A DNA stretch of 64,000 nt, taken from Dirofilaria immitis. Its lineage: Eukaryota; Nematoda; Chromadorea; Rhabditida; Onchocercidae. The stretch lies in assembly GCA_024305405.1 (NCBI GenBank), contig JAKNDB010000068.1, positions 248,001 to 312,000 on the forward strand. The letters run 5' to 3'. A model generated the notes under the pieces. The model saw only the letters and a list, made by a program, of their open reading frames with translations, did not search any database and had not been told where the DNA came from. The translations under genes were made by a program, and so were the position numbers. Of this stretch, positions 1-12,607 are shown piece by piece. Each line of letters starts with the position of its first letter. The stretch's first letter is position 1.

Positions 1-210
1 ATTAAATGCTTTCATAATTTGGATACCAATTTTTTAATAATAAACTTTTAATCTTTCATTTTAATCCTTGGCTTATAATCAACGATTATAAAGTCATAAT
101 CTTTTATCACCTGTTTTCTTTCGAATTTCAACCTCATCAAATTGATACTATATTAATAAGAAGAAGAAGAAAAAAACTTGCAGTCTGAAACAGATATAAC
201 CCAATCTGAT

Positions 211-3200
211 ATGCGAACAATCAATTTATTATCACAGGATGGAGAAAAGATAATAGTTGATGTGGATGTTATATCACAATCAAAAACTATCAAAAATATG
301 TTAACAGGTAAAATCTAAAAATTCCAATTATTGCTAATTTTCAAATTTTAAACATTTAAAATTATTCGTTTGATAAATTTAAAAAAAGAAAAATTTGACA
401 AATATTTGATTATTATTTGGCAAATATTTGATTATTATATTGATTTTTAAATTTAAAACAATAATAAAAGTTTTTGTAAAAAAAAAAAAATAGTACGAAA
501 TAATAAATTATTCACATTTTTAAAAGTACAATTTAGATTTATTGATCGATCGAGTTGATGAATCACAACCAGCTTTTGATTTGCCTGTGCAATTGCCAGC
601 TAAAACTATTAAAAAGTTTTGCTTCTTGCTTTTCTTTTTTTTTAGTACTACCCTAATTTTACGTAAAATTAGTGAATGATTAACAGGCATTTGGTAGTAC
701 GTTTATATATGAGCCAAAAAAACCAAGGACATTACACATTTCGAATTTTCGAATGATTTATTTTAACTTCATCATATCACAAATGCAGAAAAAACAATTG
801 AAATTCTACTACTGGCTTAGGGAATGAATAGTTGTAATAAATCGTCAAATTTATATCCCAATAAATTGCATAGATATTTCAATTAATATAGATCAAGAAA
901 AAACAGAAAAAACAATTGAAATTCTAGTATTGGCTTAGGGAATGAATAGTTGTAATAAATCGTCAAATTTATATCCCAATAAATTGCATAGATATTTCAA
1001 TTAATATAGATCAAGAAAAAACAGAAAAACAATTGAAATTCTAGTATTGGCTTAGGGAATGAATAGTTGTAATAAATCGTCAAATTTATATCCCAATAAA
1101 TTGCATAGATATTTCAATTAATATAGATCAAGAAAAAACAGAAAAAACAATTGAAATTCTAGTATTGGCTTAGGGAATGAATAGTTGTAATAAATCGTCA
1201 AATTTATATCCCAATAAATTGCATAGATATTTCAATTAATATAGATCAAGAAAAAACAGAAAAAACAATTGAAATTCTAGTATTGGCTTAGGGAATGAAT
1301 AGTTGTAATAAATCGTCAAATTTATATCCCAATAAATTGCATAGATATTTCAATTATTATAGATCAAGAAAAAAACAGAAAAAACAATTGAAATTCTACT
1401 ACTGGCTTAGGGAATGAATAGTTGTAATAAATCGTCAAATTTATATCCCAATAAATTGCATAGATATTTCAATTAATATAGATCAAGAAAAAACAGAAAA
1501 AACAATTGAAATTCTAGTATTGGCTTAGGGAATGAATAGTTGTAATAAATCGTCAAATTTATATCCCAATAAATTGCATAGATATTTCAATTATTATAGA
1601 TCAAGAAAAAAACAGAAAAACAATTGAAATTCTACTACTGGCTTAGGGAATGAATAGTTGTAATAAATCGTCAAATTTATATCCCAATAAATTGCATAGA
1701 TATTTCAATTATTATAGATCAAGAAAAAAACAGAAAAAACAATTGAAATTCTACTACTGGCTTAGGGAATGAATAGTTGTAATAAATCGTCAAATTTATA
1801 TCCCAATAAATTGCATAGATATTTCAATTAATATAGATCAAAACAAAAAGGTTCAAACATAAAACCGTTCTTTATTTGAAAAAAAATTGGAACACACAAA
1901 TTATTCGATTTGAATGAATTAACTTTTGATTAAATTTTCGAATTTTTAATCTTACGCTTAAATCTAAAAAGTTTGCTGAAATATGAAAATAAGTTTTGAC
2001 CTATTTTAATCACTTCCAACCTAACGATCATTTGACAGATGTTAAGCTTTATTTCGCACTATACAAGTTTTGATAAATGGCTTGAGATACAGGAAGTTTT
2101 CCTGCTTATCATTTAACATTTTCAATCAGCAATCATTTGACAGATGTTCAACTTTATTTCACAGTAAAACATTTCGCAATATATTGTTAAATGACAGGTA
2201 AATGATGATACACCAAAATAACTCTCATATTTGCTCAGTTTGAAATTATTATATGAATTACATAATATGCGAAGAAATTAATATTTGACAAAATTTGTTT
2301 CTTGTAGCAAAAATAAAATTTTATCAAATAAAAATTAAAAAAAAAAAGAAATTCTGAAAATGGTATCATTAATTATGAGGAAAAAAGAAACAAATTTAAT
2401 TTGATATTTTCTTTTATGAAATTTATTGTATCGCAAGGAATTTCTTCTCAAACAAAATTGTGCTTTATTACCGTTGGTTCCATCAAATTATAACAATTAA
2501 ATTTTCATTTACGTAGTAATTTTTAATGTTTCATAATAATGGAAAGTTTTGAATTCTACTATTACCATCAAAATATGACTGGATATTTCTGATATAGCAA
2601 ATGAACTCGCATTTCATAGCAATTTTAAAATTTCATTTAAATTAATCCTTAAAACTAATATTAAAATTCTGATATTTCCTGGACTGTACAAATGATAAAG
2701 TGAAATAAATTATTCTAATGTTAAAAAAAAAGTTTTAAGATTTGTAAGATTGAATTCAGAAATTTTTTTCGCCATTTTTCTTTTCTTTCAGTTTTTCTTC
2801 AACAATTCTTTTAAATTAATTTTAGTACGAAATGTATAGAAGGACTAAAAAAACGAAGAATATATCTGAGAAGCAAAATTCATCGTTAATGATAATAAAT
2901 ACTTACGATAAGCAAACTGATTGAAAAAATGTTAATTAAAAATTTGCTAAGATTAGTTAGTCTGAAAATTTTTGATAAATTTCAAAAAATTTCAAGGTTC
3001 TAGAATGGTGTACACATCAAGCGCATCTTACTAGCGATGACGAGAAATCAGAAGAAGAAAAAGTTTGGAGACAAAATTTTCTTTCCCTACCAGATAATAA
3101 TGAACTTTTTGAACTTGTTCAGGTAAATAAAATTTAATATCAGGAATCAATATTTGGTGCTCAGGTGTTTTACTCAAAAGTTTAAAAATTATCATAATTA

Positions 3201-3509
3201 GCAGTGATTAATTTAAGGCGGCTAATTATTTGGATGTTGGTGATTTACTCTCTGCCGGCTGTAAAACAATTGCAAGTCATATTAAAGGAAAAACTGTGGA
3301 AGAATTGAGAGCATTTTTCAACATTGAAAATGATTTTACACCTGAGGAAGAAGCTCGTGTAAGTTGTAAATGATTCATAATTCACTTTACTTTAAGAAAA
3401 GAGGGATCAGTGAAAGGATTCATTGCAACTGAAGGAAAATATAATATTTCGGACCAACTAAGTTAAGGTTTTTCAGATTCGAGAAGAAAATGCTTGGTGC
3501 GAGAATTAA
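211..3509 (+). CDS. skr-1: SKP1-type SCF ubiquitin ligase adaptor (skr family)
   Basis: SKP1 links F-box proteins to cullin-1 in SCF ubiquitin ligases (cytosol and nucleus). Exons: 211-307, 537-615, 2997-3122, 3218-3358, 3477-3509, giving about 158 aa, close to the usual 160-165. Visible SKP1 signatures are the BTB-like start ([14 protein letters not shown]), LPAKTIKK followed by VLEWC, then [23 protein letters not shown] and the C-terminal [10 protein letters not shown]. An acceptor (TTGCAG) ends at about 183, 28 bases before the ATG, and suits cis- or trans-splicing of the leader. Exon 2 ends one base out of phase with exon 3; one more A in the run at 611-615 would restore the frame. Intron 2 (about 2.4 kb) is unusually long and carries a tandem repeat array; the rest of it shows nothing. 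The exact paralogue among nematode skr genes is not certain. Confidence 0.9.
786..1842. repeat. 118-bp tandem repeat, nine copies
   Basis: Nine head-to-tail copies of a unit of about 118 bp lie inside intron 2 of the SKP1-like gene. A fixed reference point (the G of CAATTG) recurs at 800, 918, 1035, 1153, 1271, 1390, 1508, 1626 and 1745, so the period is 117-119. Two variants alternate: one with CTACTACTGGC and one with CTAGTATTGGC after the CAATTG motif. Copies are otherwise nearly identical, which points to recent expansion or homogenisation. No open reading frame runs through it. Confidence 0.97.
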
Positions 3510-4049
3510 CTGATTGAATGATGGATTAAATTTTTACCAAAAGTTCAATTGATAGTCTATGTCGAGAATGAAATATAAATAATTTTATTTCAAAGAAACT
3601 TCATTATTTTGTTGCATAGAAGGATGTAAGAGCTAATATTCGAGATTAGAAATGCTAGTCTAAGCCAAGAAAACTCTTGGAAGAGATTTATAGTTATGGC
3701 CTATAAGGTTTACTATTAAAAAAGTCAAATAAACAATTCATTTCTACGTGATCAAAATGACTGTAAAAACGATTAGATAGGCCAAATTTTTCAATCTAAT
3801 ATTTATTTCTTCATTTATGTGTTAGCGAATTTTATTAAATTTTATTAGAAAATTTTTCACAATAAAATTGTTTATTTATTGGCAATAAAAATATGAATGA
3901 TAAAAGTCAATTGCTTGGATTGGAATCATTAAATTTATCTGCTATTATTGATTGTAATTTTCTGCATCCTGAAATTTTAAAAATTTCTCGATGAATAAAA
4001 ATTAGCATTCAAAAATAGCTAAGATAATAAAGAAAATAAATTAGAAAAT
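3510..4049. other. Convergent 3' intergenic region
   Basis: This stretch separates the stop codons of the SKP1-like gene (+) and the SDS22 gene (-), which face each other. It is AT-rich, contains an AATAAA near 3727, and shows no coding exon. Confidence 0.6.
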
Positions 4050-6510
4050 CTAACTCACACGACAATAGGTAGCATCAAGTTTCTCAATTTGTGGCAACAT
4101 ACGAATTACTTTGCTTCGATAGGTGCTACATTCCGAAAATGGATTCATTTCCAAATAGACCAATTTTAAATTTGGCAATGGAACTAACTCATTTACTTCG
4201 GCTATATTATCGAGCTAAATTTTTTATACACGAATACATCCAAATTGATCTAATCGTTGATTAAAATTTTAATTTAAAATTTGAAAAATCATTTGTTGGA
4301 AATATCTAATTTTAAGAGATTAAAAACCTGATTTTTTTCGCCCAAAAATCGGTAAGCTTATGAAGATGACGAATGTTTGAAATGGAACGAAGACGATTAT
4401 GATTCAGATCAAGAATTTCCAAATTTATATTGTTTTCTAGACCTGTGATATATTGTATGCCATTTTGCGATAAATATAATTCTCGAAGTGTTGCTAAATT
4501 ATCCAAACCCTACAAAAGAATGTTTTTTTATCTTTTAGTTCAAAATTTTTAATTTTATAAGCCATTTCATGATAAATGATGAACATACAACAAGACAATT
4601 AATCAATTTTAGAAAGTAAATTATTAGATCAAATTCCTGAATACTTCAACATGCGCCAGCCCAAAATTTCATTAAAAATATTAATGTATTGTGTACTAAG
4701 GCAAAAGTGATGCAAAGGAATTTACGATAGTCTACCGTAACTTTTTCTGCCATAATTTACTATAGTTTACTGTAACTCCTACTGCCGGAAAAAGTAGCTT
4801 TTATAACATTTTAACCAGAGCGTTGTTGCTAATCTAATTATAAAAACTAAATTGCAAGTTTGACCAAATTCCTTGTAAAACTTTCATCAAAAATACTGAT
4901 GTATTGCGTACTAAGAAAAAAATGAGCGGTAAAGGAATACGGTAATTTACGGTAATTTGCTGTAACTCTTATTGCCAGAAAATGGCCTTTATGAAACTGT
5001 AACTCGAAATATTGTTGTCAATCTAATTTACAACACTATTTGTGTATATCTAATCCATCTTTTTTCGTATTAATTAATGATCGCACTGCTATATTTAGTT
5101 GTTTTTTCTCGTACGAAAAATTTGAACTTTCCAGTATCTGATAAATGAGCATATAAAATAATTTGTTATTTCAAACCATAAGCAATCAATTAATGTTAAA
5201 AACTGATTCATGCGTCTACAGCAACCTTAATTTCTTGGATAGCGTTAGCGGGAAGACTGAGTACTTCAATATGTGTCAGTGTATCCAAATTTTCAATGTC
5301 AACAATTTGATTAGCACCCAAAAATAATCTTTTAATGTTGAAATTTTTGAAAGATTTTCTATTTTTTTGATTCGATTATCGCCAAGCTCTAAATATTCCA
5401 ATTCGATAAGCTGAAATATTCAATTTATTTTGTACTAATTAATTTATCATATTTATTTTTTGATGAAATTTATTATAGGAAACAAAAACTCTTTTTTTTT
5501 TTTCAGACGACTAATAGATAATAACAATGAGTTGATAAAAAATTATTTTTCGTTTCAATGCTCACTTCTTCAAGTCCTTCAATTTTTTCAATTTTGTTAT
5601 GGACAAAATAAGCATATTTAAGTTTTTTCAATGATGAAAGATTTTCGAGAACTGTAATGCGATTGAAAGACAAATCTAATGATTCCAAATTAACCAATTC
5701 ATTTAAATTCTCGATTTTAGTAATCTGAAATTTATGAATTTATGCAAATTTCATCAATGCAATATATTTATTAATTTTCGTGTTTATATTGCTCTCACTC
5801 ATAGTATCGCATAATTTCAAATAAGAAAATTTAAAAAAAAATCTAATAATATAAAACCTGATTATCATAAAGATCAAGTTCAGTTAGTGTAACAAGCATA
5901 TGTAAATTTTCAATTTTTTGATTAAATTCCAACGTAAACATAAATGTTCGATGCTATTCAAAAAGTCAAACGCTTCAATTTTCTTAATTCGATATCGTGT
6001 CAAATCGAGTTCTTTGGTATTCGGCTCAACCTGCAGCAAATAAAAAATCATATATTGTAAAATATTATTTTGAATTAAAATAGTATTCGTTTACAGTGTT
6101 CGTATTAAATTTACAATAAGGTTTACAATAGGTACTTCGAAATGATATGCATATGCTTATCATTTCAGAATATTACGAAAATCTAATTATTGATTGTGTT
6201 TGAAGTATAATTCATATTTGATATGAAAATTTTATCAGCACAGTAAATATTAGAGATAATGGTTTATAGTATGATACATCTTATTCCAGTTGATAATTAA
6301 TTAAAAAGGTAAATAAGGAAAGATATTATAAGGCAAACATATGTTTCTTCTTTTTCTTTTATTTTTCAACATAATTATAATGAATAACTGATCTGATACA
6401 AAATGGCTAAGAAATTTAGATACTTCAAGAAATTCGACATCTTCATCTTCACATTGTTTTCCATCTCCAATTTCTTCTGGAACAATTGTATGCAACGTAT
6501 CAGCACACAT
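4050..6510 (-). CDS. sds-22: Protein phosphatase 1 regulatory subunit SDS22 (PPP1R7)
   Basis: SDS22 binds the PP1 catalytic subunit and regulates its maturation, localisation and mitotic function. Exons (5' to 3'): 6510-6424, 6030-5858, 5724-5566, 5410-5226, 4509-4328, 4214-4050, about 317 aa. The protein is a chain of 22-residue leucine-rich repeats, for example LESLDLSFNRITVLENLSSL, LEYLELGDNRIKKIENL, LRELYLSQNGIQYITGLE and LEILDLNHNRLRSISNI. It ends with the family's LRR cap (KLTDFWAKKNQ, then LVYLEMNPF and YRSKVIRMLPQIEKLDA). Three coding A-runs are each one base too short for the conserved frame (plus-strand T-runs at 5914-5919, 5330-5333 and 4332-4338). All other boundaries are in phase. 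Since SDS22 is normally essential, sequence error is more likely than decay. Confidence 0.93.
4640..5035. repeat. Two diverged direct repeats in an SDS22 intron
   Basis: Two related blocks of about 180-200 bp lie head to tail (about 4640-4860 and 4861-5035). Both carry AAAATATT/CTGATGTATTG..GTACTAAG, then stretches of TTTACGGTA and CTGTAACTC..TGCC, then TTGTTG.CAATCTAAT. They look like an old tandem duplication of a non-coding element. Confidence 0.6.
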
Positions 6511-7723
6511 TTTTACGAAATGAACTGCACAAACAATGCTATTTCATTAAGTATAAATGCTTTTTAAACTATTATAATTTATGCAAAATTTTTAATATTT
6601 TATACATATATGCACAAAAATTTTCAGTAAATTGATGTTTCTATAAAAGTTTTGATAGAAATTTGAGTTTTTGTTTATCTGAGATTATAATATTTAGCAA
6701 AAATTATTCAGTTAAAATATTTCATTTTTTGAATATTACAATCAGTAGTGCTGATATTATTTATGATATTTCAAAATTTACTGAAAATTTTAATTTTCAG
6801 TAAATTTTGAAGGAAGGATGATATACGTGATATTAATAGCTTAATGAATGTAACGTGATGAAAGATAAAGGAAAACAAAAATCTTTATCAACGACAATTT
6901 ACTATTTTCGAGAATTCATTACTCTTAAAATCGATTGTTTGTTTCATTATTTTAATAAAGTATTAGCGGAAATTTACAGCATCACTATTTTTCATCAATT
7001 ATTGAATTTTTTTCTTTGTAAATATATGCTTATATTTAAAGTTTGTCTTTTTTTTTATTTAAATAAAGCTTTAACAGAAATCTGTAACTTTACTATTTAA
7101 ATAGTTGAATTGTTTTATAAATATATGATAGTATTATTGTAAATTATTACAAATATAATTATGCAAATAAACAACAATCATCATCATTTACCGTAACGAA
7201 ATAACAAATAATAATCATAGTTATCATTATAAATTAGAATTATATGAAAGTTAGTAGTTGGTAATCGCTTTAATCCATTGCTATCATCTATGATAAGCCA
7301 CAAATGAATCAATTTATTTTATTACACATGATAAGCACAAATGAATCCTTGATTTTCTACATGAATTTTATTGTGCTTGAAATCGGTTAATGAACTATTA
7401 AAATCACGCCACATGCCACCTGGAATTTTTTAATTTAATCTTTGTTAAGATCTATGAAATATTGGGAAATGAATTTAGTAAATGAATTTTTTTATAATAA
7501 AATATTATTTTATTATAATCGCTTAGCATATTTTAGTTGATATGATAAGAATAGATTGTGATATTTTGATAATATGATTTCTAATTTTGTAATTGACCAA
7601 AATTACTTATTAGCATAAAATTTGAAAACTTTTGTAATAAGCAGAGGAAAATTAAAATACAAATATATAATTTAAATATTAATTAAAATTAATTGTTATT
7701 TCTAATAATTTTAAAAACGTTAA
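6511..7723. other. Intergenic region, no gene seen
   Basis: AT-rich sequence between SDS22 and the lectin-like gene. A short open stretch near 6855-7100 has no family signature, poor codon content and no splice context. Nothing else was recognised. Confidence 0.5.
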
Positions 7724-10415
7724 CTAACAATTAGACATAACGACGTTTGTCGTAATATCATCAACATCATGCCAACCATCCGCAAAAATACGCGTCCCAT
7801 CAGGCCATGTATGATTTGAACGTGGTTGATTCAAATAGTCTAATAATTGTTGTCCTTGTTCTTCCAAATGTGAATAGGCTTTTTCATCATAAGAACGCCA
7901 ACGCCAATCGAAATCATTCCTGATAAAATAAAAATCGATAGTACTACCATAACATTTTTAGATCATATATTCTAATATTATCTGAAAAAAAATGAATACT
8001 TTTACCAGATAACTCGAAGTTTTACTCTCATGCAATTGCCACTAGTGACAGTATCATAATGTAGAATGGACAATTTATCAGATAATATGGGGGCATAATT
8101 TGATTTACTGAGATTATATTGTTTAATCTACTAGTAATTTTACTAAGACATGAATTAAATTGAACTATCAATAACTAATCAATCACAATAATAGGTAGTA
8201 TTATAAATTTTAGGATAATATGTATAATTCGATTTAGTTTCAAGTTTCACAATATCATGTTTTAATTCAGATTGTTTTATTATAAAAAAAAAAGCTAAAA
8301 GCGAATAATGGATTGAATAAATGATGAAATATATTCATTAATCTCGACAATCAATAATTCTGATATAAAATTATGATAGTATGTTTAAAAAAAAAAATGC
8401 AAACCTATATAGGCCAATGTAATAATAATAGGTGTTGCGATCTACTGAATCGCACAACAAATTTTGTGCACCATTTAATACTCTTACTAAAATATTCTTT
8501 TTAATGTACTATTCAAATTATCTAATTAAAATTACTTTTGCTTATTTTCATCTTTTCCTCTTACAGGTATCATTTAATTAGGATATTATTCAATTTATAA
8601 TAATCTTAGCAAAATAATATTTTTGATTTGAAATTAAACCAAACAAACCATAAAGAAACATATTGATATTTTGATTTGGTATACGAACAAGTCTTGCTGT
8701 TTCCTTTTTTTTCGGCACGGATCACCATCTTTTTGCTCATTATATCAACTATTTTATCGGTTGAATTGATCGTAAACTGAAATAGAAACAAAATACAGTA
8801 TTTTAATCTGCTATATAAGAATCCAATGATGATGGTTAATGCGTAATTTAATTCTGATTTCTTTTTTTGCAAATCAATGATAGACGAACGAATTCGGCAT
8901 TTGCTTAGCTTGAATTATTAAAAATTATTCAATTATTTATTAGCAAAAAATGAATCAGTAATATAAGATATGTCAGAAATTTGTCGGAAATATTCTAATT
9001 ATATCATTTTAATGAATTCTTCCTTTCGCAACTAACTTCTTTTCAGTTATTTTTTAGTTAGCAAAAAAACCTTACCAATTTACTATGGTCTTTTGTACAG
9101 GTTTGCCAAGCTTAGTTTTTGTAGATTATTTAAATAATTATTTTAAAACTTCTTCTTTTTGTCTCTAATCAATTAATGTAATTGAGGGAAGGAATGTTTT
9201 TTCATTTTGAGTTTATCAATCATTAATAAAATTTAATCTATATAAGCTTGAGTTGAGTATCACGATTCTAAATTCTTTAAAAAAATGAATCGAACTTAGA
9301 ATGGGTGATTTAAAAAAATTTCTACGATTAAAAAAGAAAAATAGAATTTTTTTAAAAGAGAATATACCGCTTTATAGCAAAATTGATTCAATCCTTCGTA
9401 AAATGCAATCCATCCAGGATCACAATTTATTGATTCTGAAATATGCAAAATTTTTCTAATTTGTTTTTGTTGCAAAAATTGAACGACCTAATTGCTACAA
9501 TTCTATGAAATTCATCATTTAAATTGATATTTAAAAAAAATGGTTGTAATTTTCAAATCGTTTAATATTCTGTTCAGTTAAAAAACTAAATGCTTAACAA
9601 AATTTTTTCTAGAAAAAGTGTTAAGATTTAGCTTTGTTTTCAATTCCTAATTCCAAAATCATTTAACAGATTTCATCTGTTTGTAAGTTCTAGGAAAAAT
9701 TTTTAAAATTAATAAAAAATCGAGAAATATTTGTTGTTTCGTTTCAAATATATTATTTATCAGTCGATTTGATAAGATAGTAAGCTCGAGATAAAGAGTA
9801 AAATAAGAAAAAGCATGCGAAAGATACACGTACGTCTTTTCTGCGAACTACTCAATCGACAGAATCGGCCATCAGGTCCATCTGCCATAACGCCAAAATA
9901 AAGTACGCTACAAAATTCCTCATAAATAGTTTTGTGTGGAAAAATTTCCTGCAAACATGTTTATTACTTAGAAAAAAAAAAGATAAATGATCAAGAAATG
10001 CATTAATAAGAAAGGAATAATTGGAATTTTGGGGTGAAAATTTCTAAGCAACCAAAAAGATGAAAATGGATTCAAATTCCAGAAATCGCTGCATTTTTTA
10101 AAATTAAACTTTATGAGCAGAAAATAATTTTAAATGTTTATAGAAGGAAATCTTGATTGATTGAATTATTTTTGAATCTAATCGTTATTCGAACTATTTA
10201 TTAGTTCGAGCATTTCCTGATATACAGGAAGTTGCTTCTAATTGCTTTTCTCTATCTTTCTCTCTCTCTTCCTCTCTCTCTCTCCATTAAAAGTTTAAAT
10301 ATTCGATATTTATTGTATATACAATTTAGTAATCTAAAAATACCCGAGGTAATTTGCAACAATCAACATTTTGACTATCTTTCGCTGGTATCGATGGCGG
10401 TATACAAAGAGTATT
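7724..10415 (-). CDS. Putative C-type-lectin-like protein
   Basis: Six candidate exons connect in consistent phase: 10415(uncertain)-10344, 9948-9834, 9435-9368, 8776-8685, 8107-8006, 7919-7724. The third encodes SINCDPGWIAFYEG then FCYKA, the Cys-x2-GW..F..CYK pattern that opens many C-type-lectin-like domains. Later parts (SGNCMRV, WNDFDWRWRSYDEKAY, HTWPDGTRIF, final MSNC) fit the fold poorly, so the domain is degenerate or another Cys-rich module. The upstream exon carries NVDCCKLPR. No signal peptide or start codon was located; at least one 5' exon is missing from this model. Exon order and phase are direct observations, the lectin label is inference. Unlike its neighbours it needs no frame correction. 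Confidence 0.5.
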
Positions 10416-11472
10416 CTCTTAAAATATTTTGACAATATTAAAAGCAATCATCAAAAATGCATTAAAAGCAAATTTTAAAAAAATTAAAAGCAAATTTTGG
10501 CACAAATCAATCATTGACTTTGATTTTTTGAAAATTTATTATATACTCCATGATATCTGTTCAAATATCAGTTTATTTTAAATTTAGTTTCATTTCTCTG
10601 GCCTTTTTTTTTATACAATTAAAATTTTATGCTTGTAAAATTTACTTCTAAATAAATGATTTTAAACAGGCTTTTTAAATTTCAAAAAGAATCGTTGATT
10701 TTACAAAATTTTTTTTTAGTTATCTAATAAAAATAAAAACCTGCGAAAAGAAATTTTGCTAATAATAAAAACATGGAAAGAATTAACAACTGCATGTTAT
10801 GCTTGAAAAATGAATAATCGAATTGATTACTTCTGCATTTTTTATAAAGGTTGGAAAGATTTATTTATGCTTATCAAATTTGCATATGCAGAAATTACAT
10901 GATAGAATTACGGAAGATAACAATATCGATATAATAAACGATAGTTTCAATTTTTCAATAATTCCCGATTAAGCTGTTTTAAAGTAATCCAGGCGATTTT
11001 TTAAAAGATTTAATTTCAGAAATCTTTTAGCCAACTTTTGAACATTGCAAATGTTTTCGAATTAACAAACAAATCCCAATATCGATTTTGTGATTTAAGT
11101 ATTTATAACAAAATGATCTGAATCATGAAGTGCAGATAATTTGAAATTTCAATCGGAAATCTCAATCGCAAAACTGGAAATTGATAATGCCACATTAAAT
11201 TCGGTAAAATATATTTTTAAGAACCGAAAATTAGAAAATCCATTTGCAGCAATTTTTTCTTGCTCTGTTTTAGGCCAAGGCTATTATGTTTCAATGAAAG
11301 ACTGCAAATGATAGTGATGAAAAATAATACAGATGAAATAGCTGCAATGGATAGAAATCTATTTGTTCAAACAGTTTTTGGTTCTTTTTATAACTTTTAA
11401 TTCGATAACTTAAAAAAGTATAAATGTTAGAAAGCCGAAGTTTCTTTTTATTTTCTTCAATCGTAGAATTCG
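10416..11472. other. Intergenic region, 5' side of lectin-like gene
   Basis: No convincing exon was found. It may hold the missing 5' exon and promoter of the lectin-like gene. A CT-rich run occurs at about 10250-10284. Confidence 0.4.
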
Positions 11473-12607
11473 TCATTTATTCGCAGTGATTCGAAAGTGA
11501 TACGGTTTGACGAGTTCGGGAAATGGTTGAGAAGGGTATGAATTATCTTTGTAATAATCACTGTTATCTTCTTTCAACTGATATTGTCGCCAAAGTTTGT
11601 ATGGAAATTGTCCAAATTTTCCATTGCCATCATAATATACTGAAGGAATGAGATCTGAATTTACCAATATTACGCATTGGTATATATTTATAGCTAAAAA
11701 TTTGATCAGAGCTATCTGAATTTCTCACTAATACTAAACTCTTAAAAAGTATGAGTTATGCAAAAATGATTTTAAAAAATTTCTAATTAAGCACCTTCAT
11801 TTAACGTGATTTCTGGCGACAGTAATTGCTTATTGTAATATCTGTTGAATGGTAACGATCGACGCTTACCGTACATACCGCCATGAAATGGTACGAAAGT
11901 TCTTTTGCCGTACATTCCTCCCATTAAAGGCATTAGAGCTGTAGAAATTTCATATTTCGTTCATTCAAATTAATATTGATTCGTATAAAAATCTTGAATA
12001 AGTAAACATTAAACACTGGGAAAATAGAAGTAGTGTAATCTCGATGAGTTAGGTTGTCATCTTCGTGTCATTTCAATTTTAAATCCATCTCAGTTACTCT
12101 CGAAATCATTAAACTTTCTTTTTATCAGTTAAAGCTTGTCGTGTTGCATATACCAAGTAGAAAATATATTCATTCACAATTCATGATAAAACATCTGGTG
12201 CATACCGTAATTCACTCGTTTACCATACAAATTATTGGAAAGTGATGGCGAATGTTCATCGTTCTCAACATGTCCAAATCCATTTCGAATTTTCTTATCG
12301 AAAGCTATAAAAAAAACTATTATTTTAATCAGTGATATGTTCTCTTGGTTTAGATAACTTTGCTTGAAAAATAATCATGAGGATAAAAGATGATTTTTGT
12401 TCAGATATCATTAGATCATAATTTTGTGATGTCACAACTAGTCGTATAAGAAGATTTAAAAAGTTCATTGTCTTATATTCAGAATTTCGTGTTTATTTCA
12501 TTGAATGATTATGTACTGAAATGCAAAATTGACCTACCTTCATTTGCAGAAGTAATTTTGTGAATCAAAATGGCATAAATTAGAAACTCTGATAAAATTG
12601 CAACCAT
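11473..12607 (-). CDS. nlp-10: Neuropeptide-like precursor NLP-10
   Basis: Precursor of amidated neuropeptides released from neurons. Exons: 12607-12538, 12304-12206, 11938-11795, 11654-11473, all in phase, 164 aa. The start follows an acceptor (TTTTAG) by about 9 bases. Residues 1 to about 21 form a signal peptide (MVAILSEFLIYAILIH, cleavage likely near TSA-NEA). Three prohormone sites of the form Gly-Lys-Arg follow: SNNLYGKR, then MPLMGGMYGKR and TFVPFHGGMYGKR. The last two match the PFxGGMYG-amide signature of C. elegans NLP-10; the Gly would supply the amide. A fourth candidate, RSLPFNRYYNKQ, lacks a dibasic end. The C-terminal third (from DLIPSVYYDGNG) has no processing sites and may be a spacer. 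Compared with the C. elegans precursor as I recall it, the GGMYG copy number is reduced. Confidence 0.9.

Noticed and set aside
786..1842. CRISPR-like array
   Set aside because: Units are 118 bp and identical along their full length, with no unique spacers, and lie in a eukaryotic intron.
6855..7100. Open frame of 81 codons on the plus strand
   Set aside because: AT-driven composition, no homology signal, no splice context.
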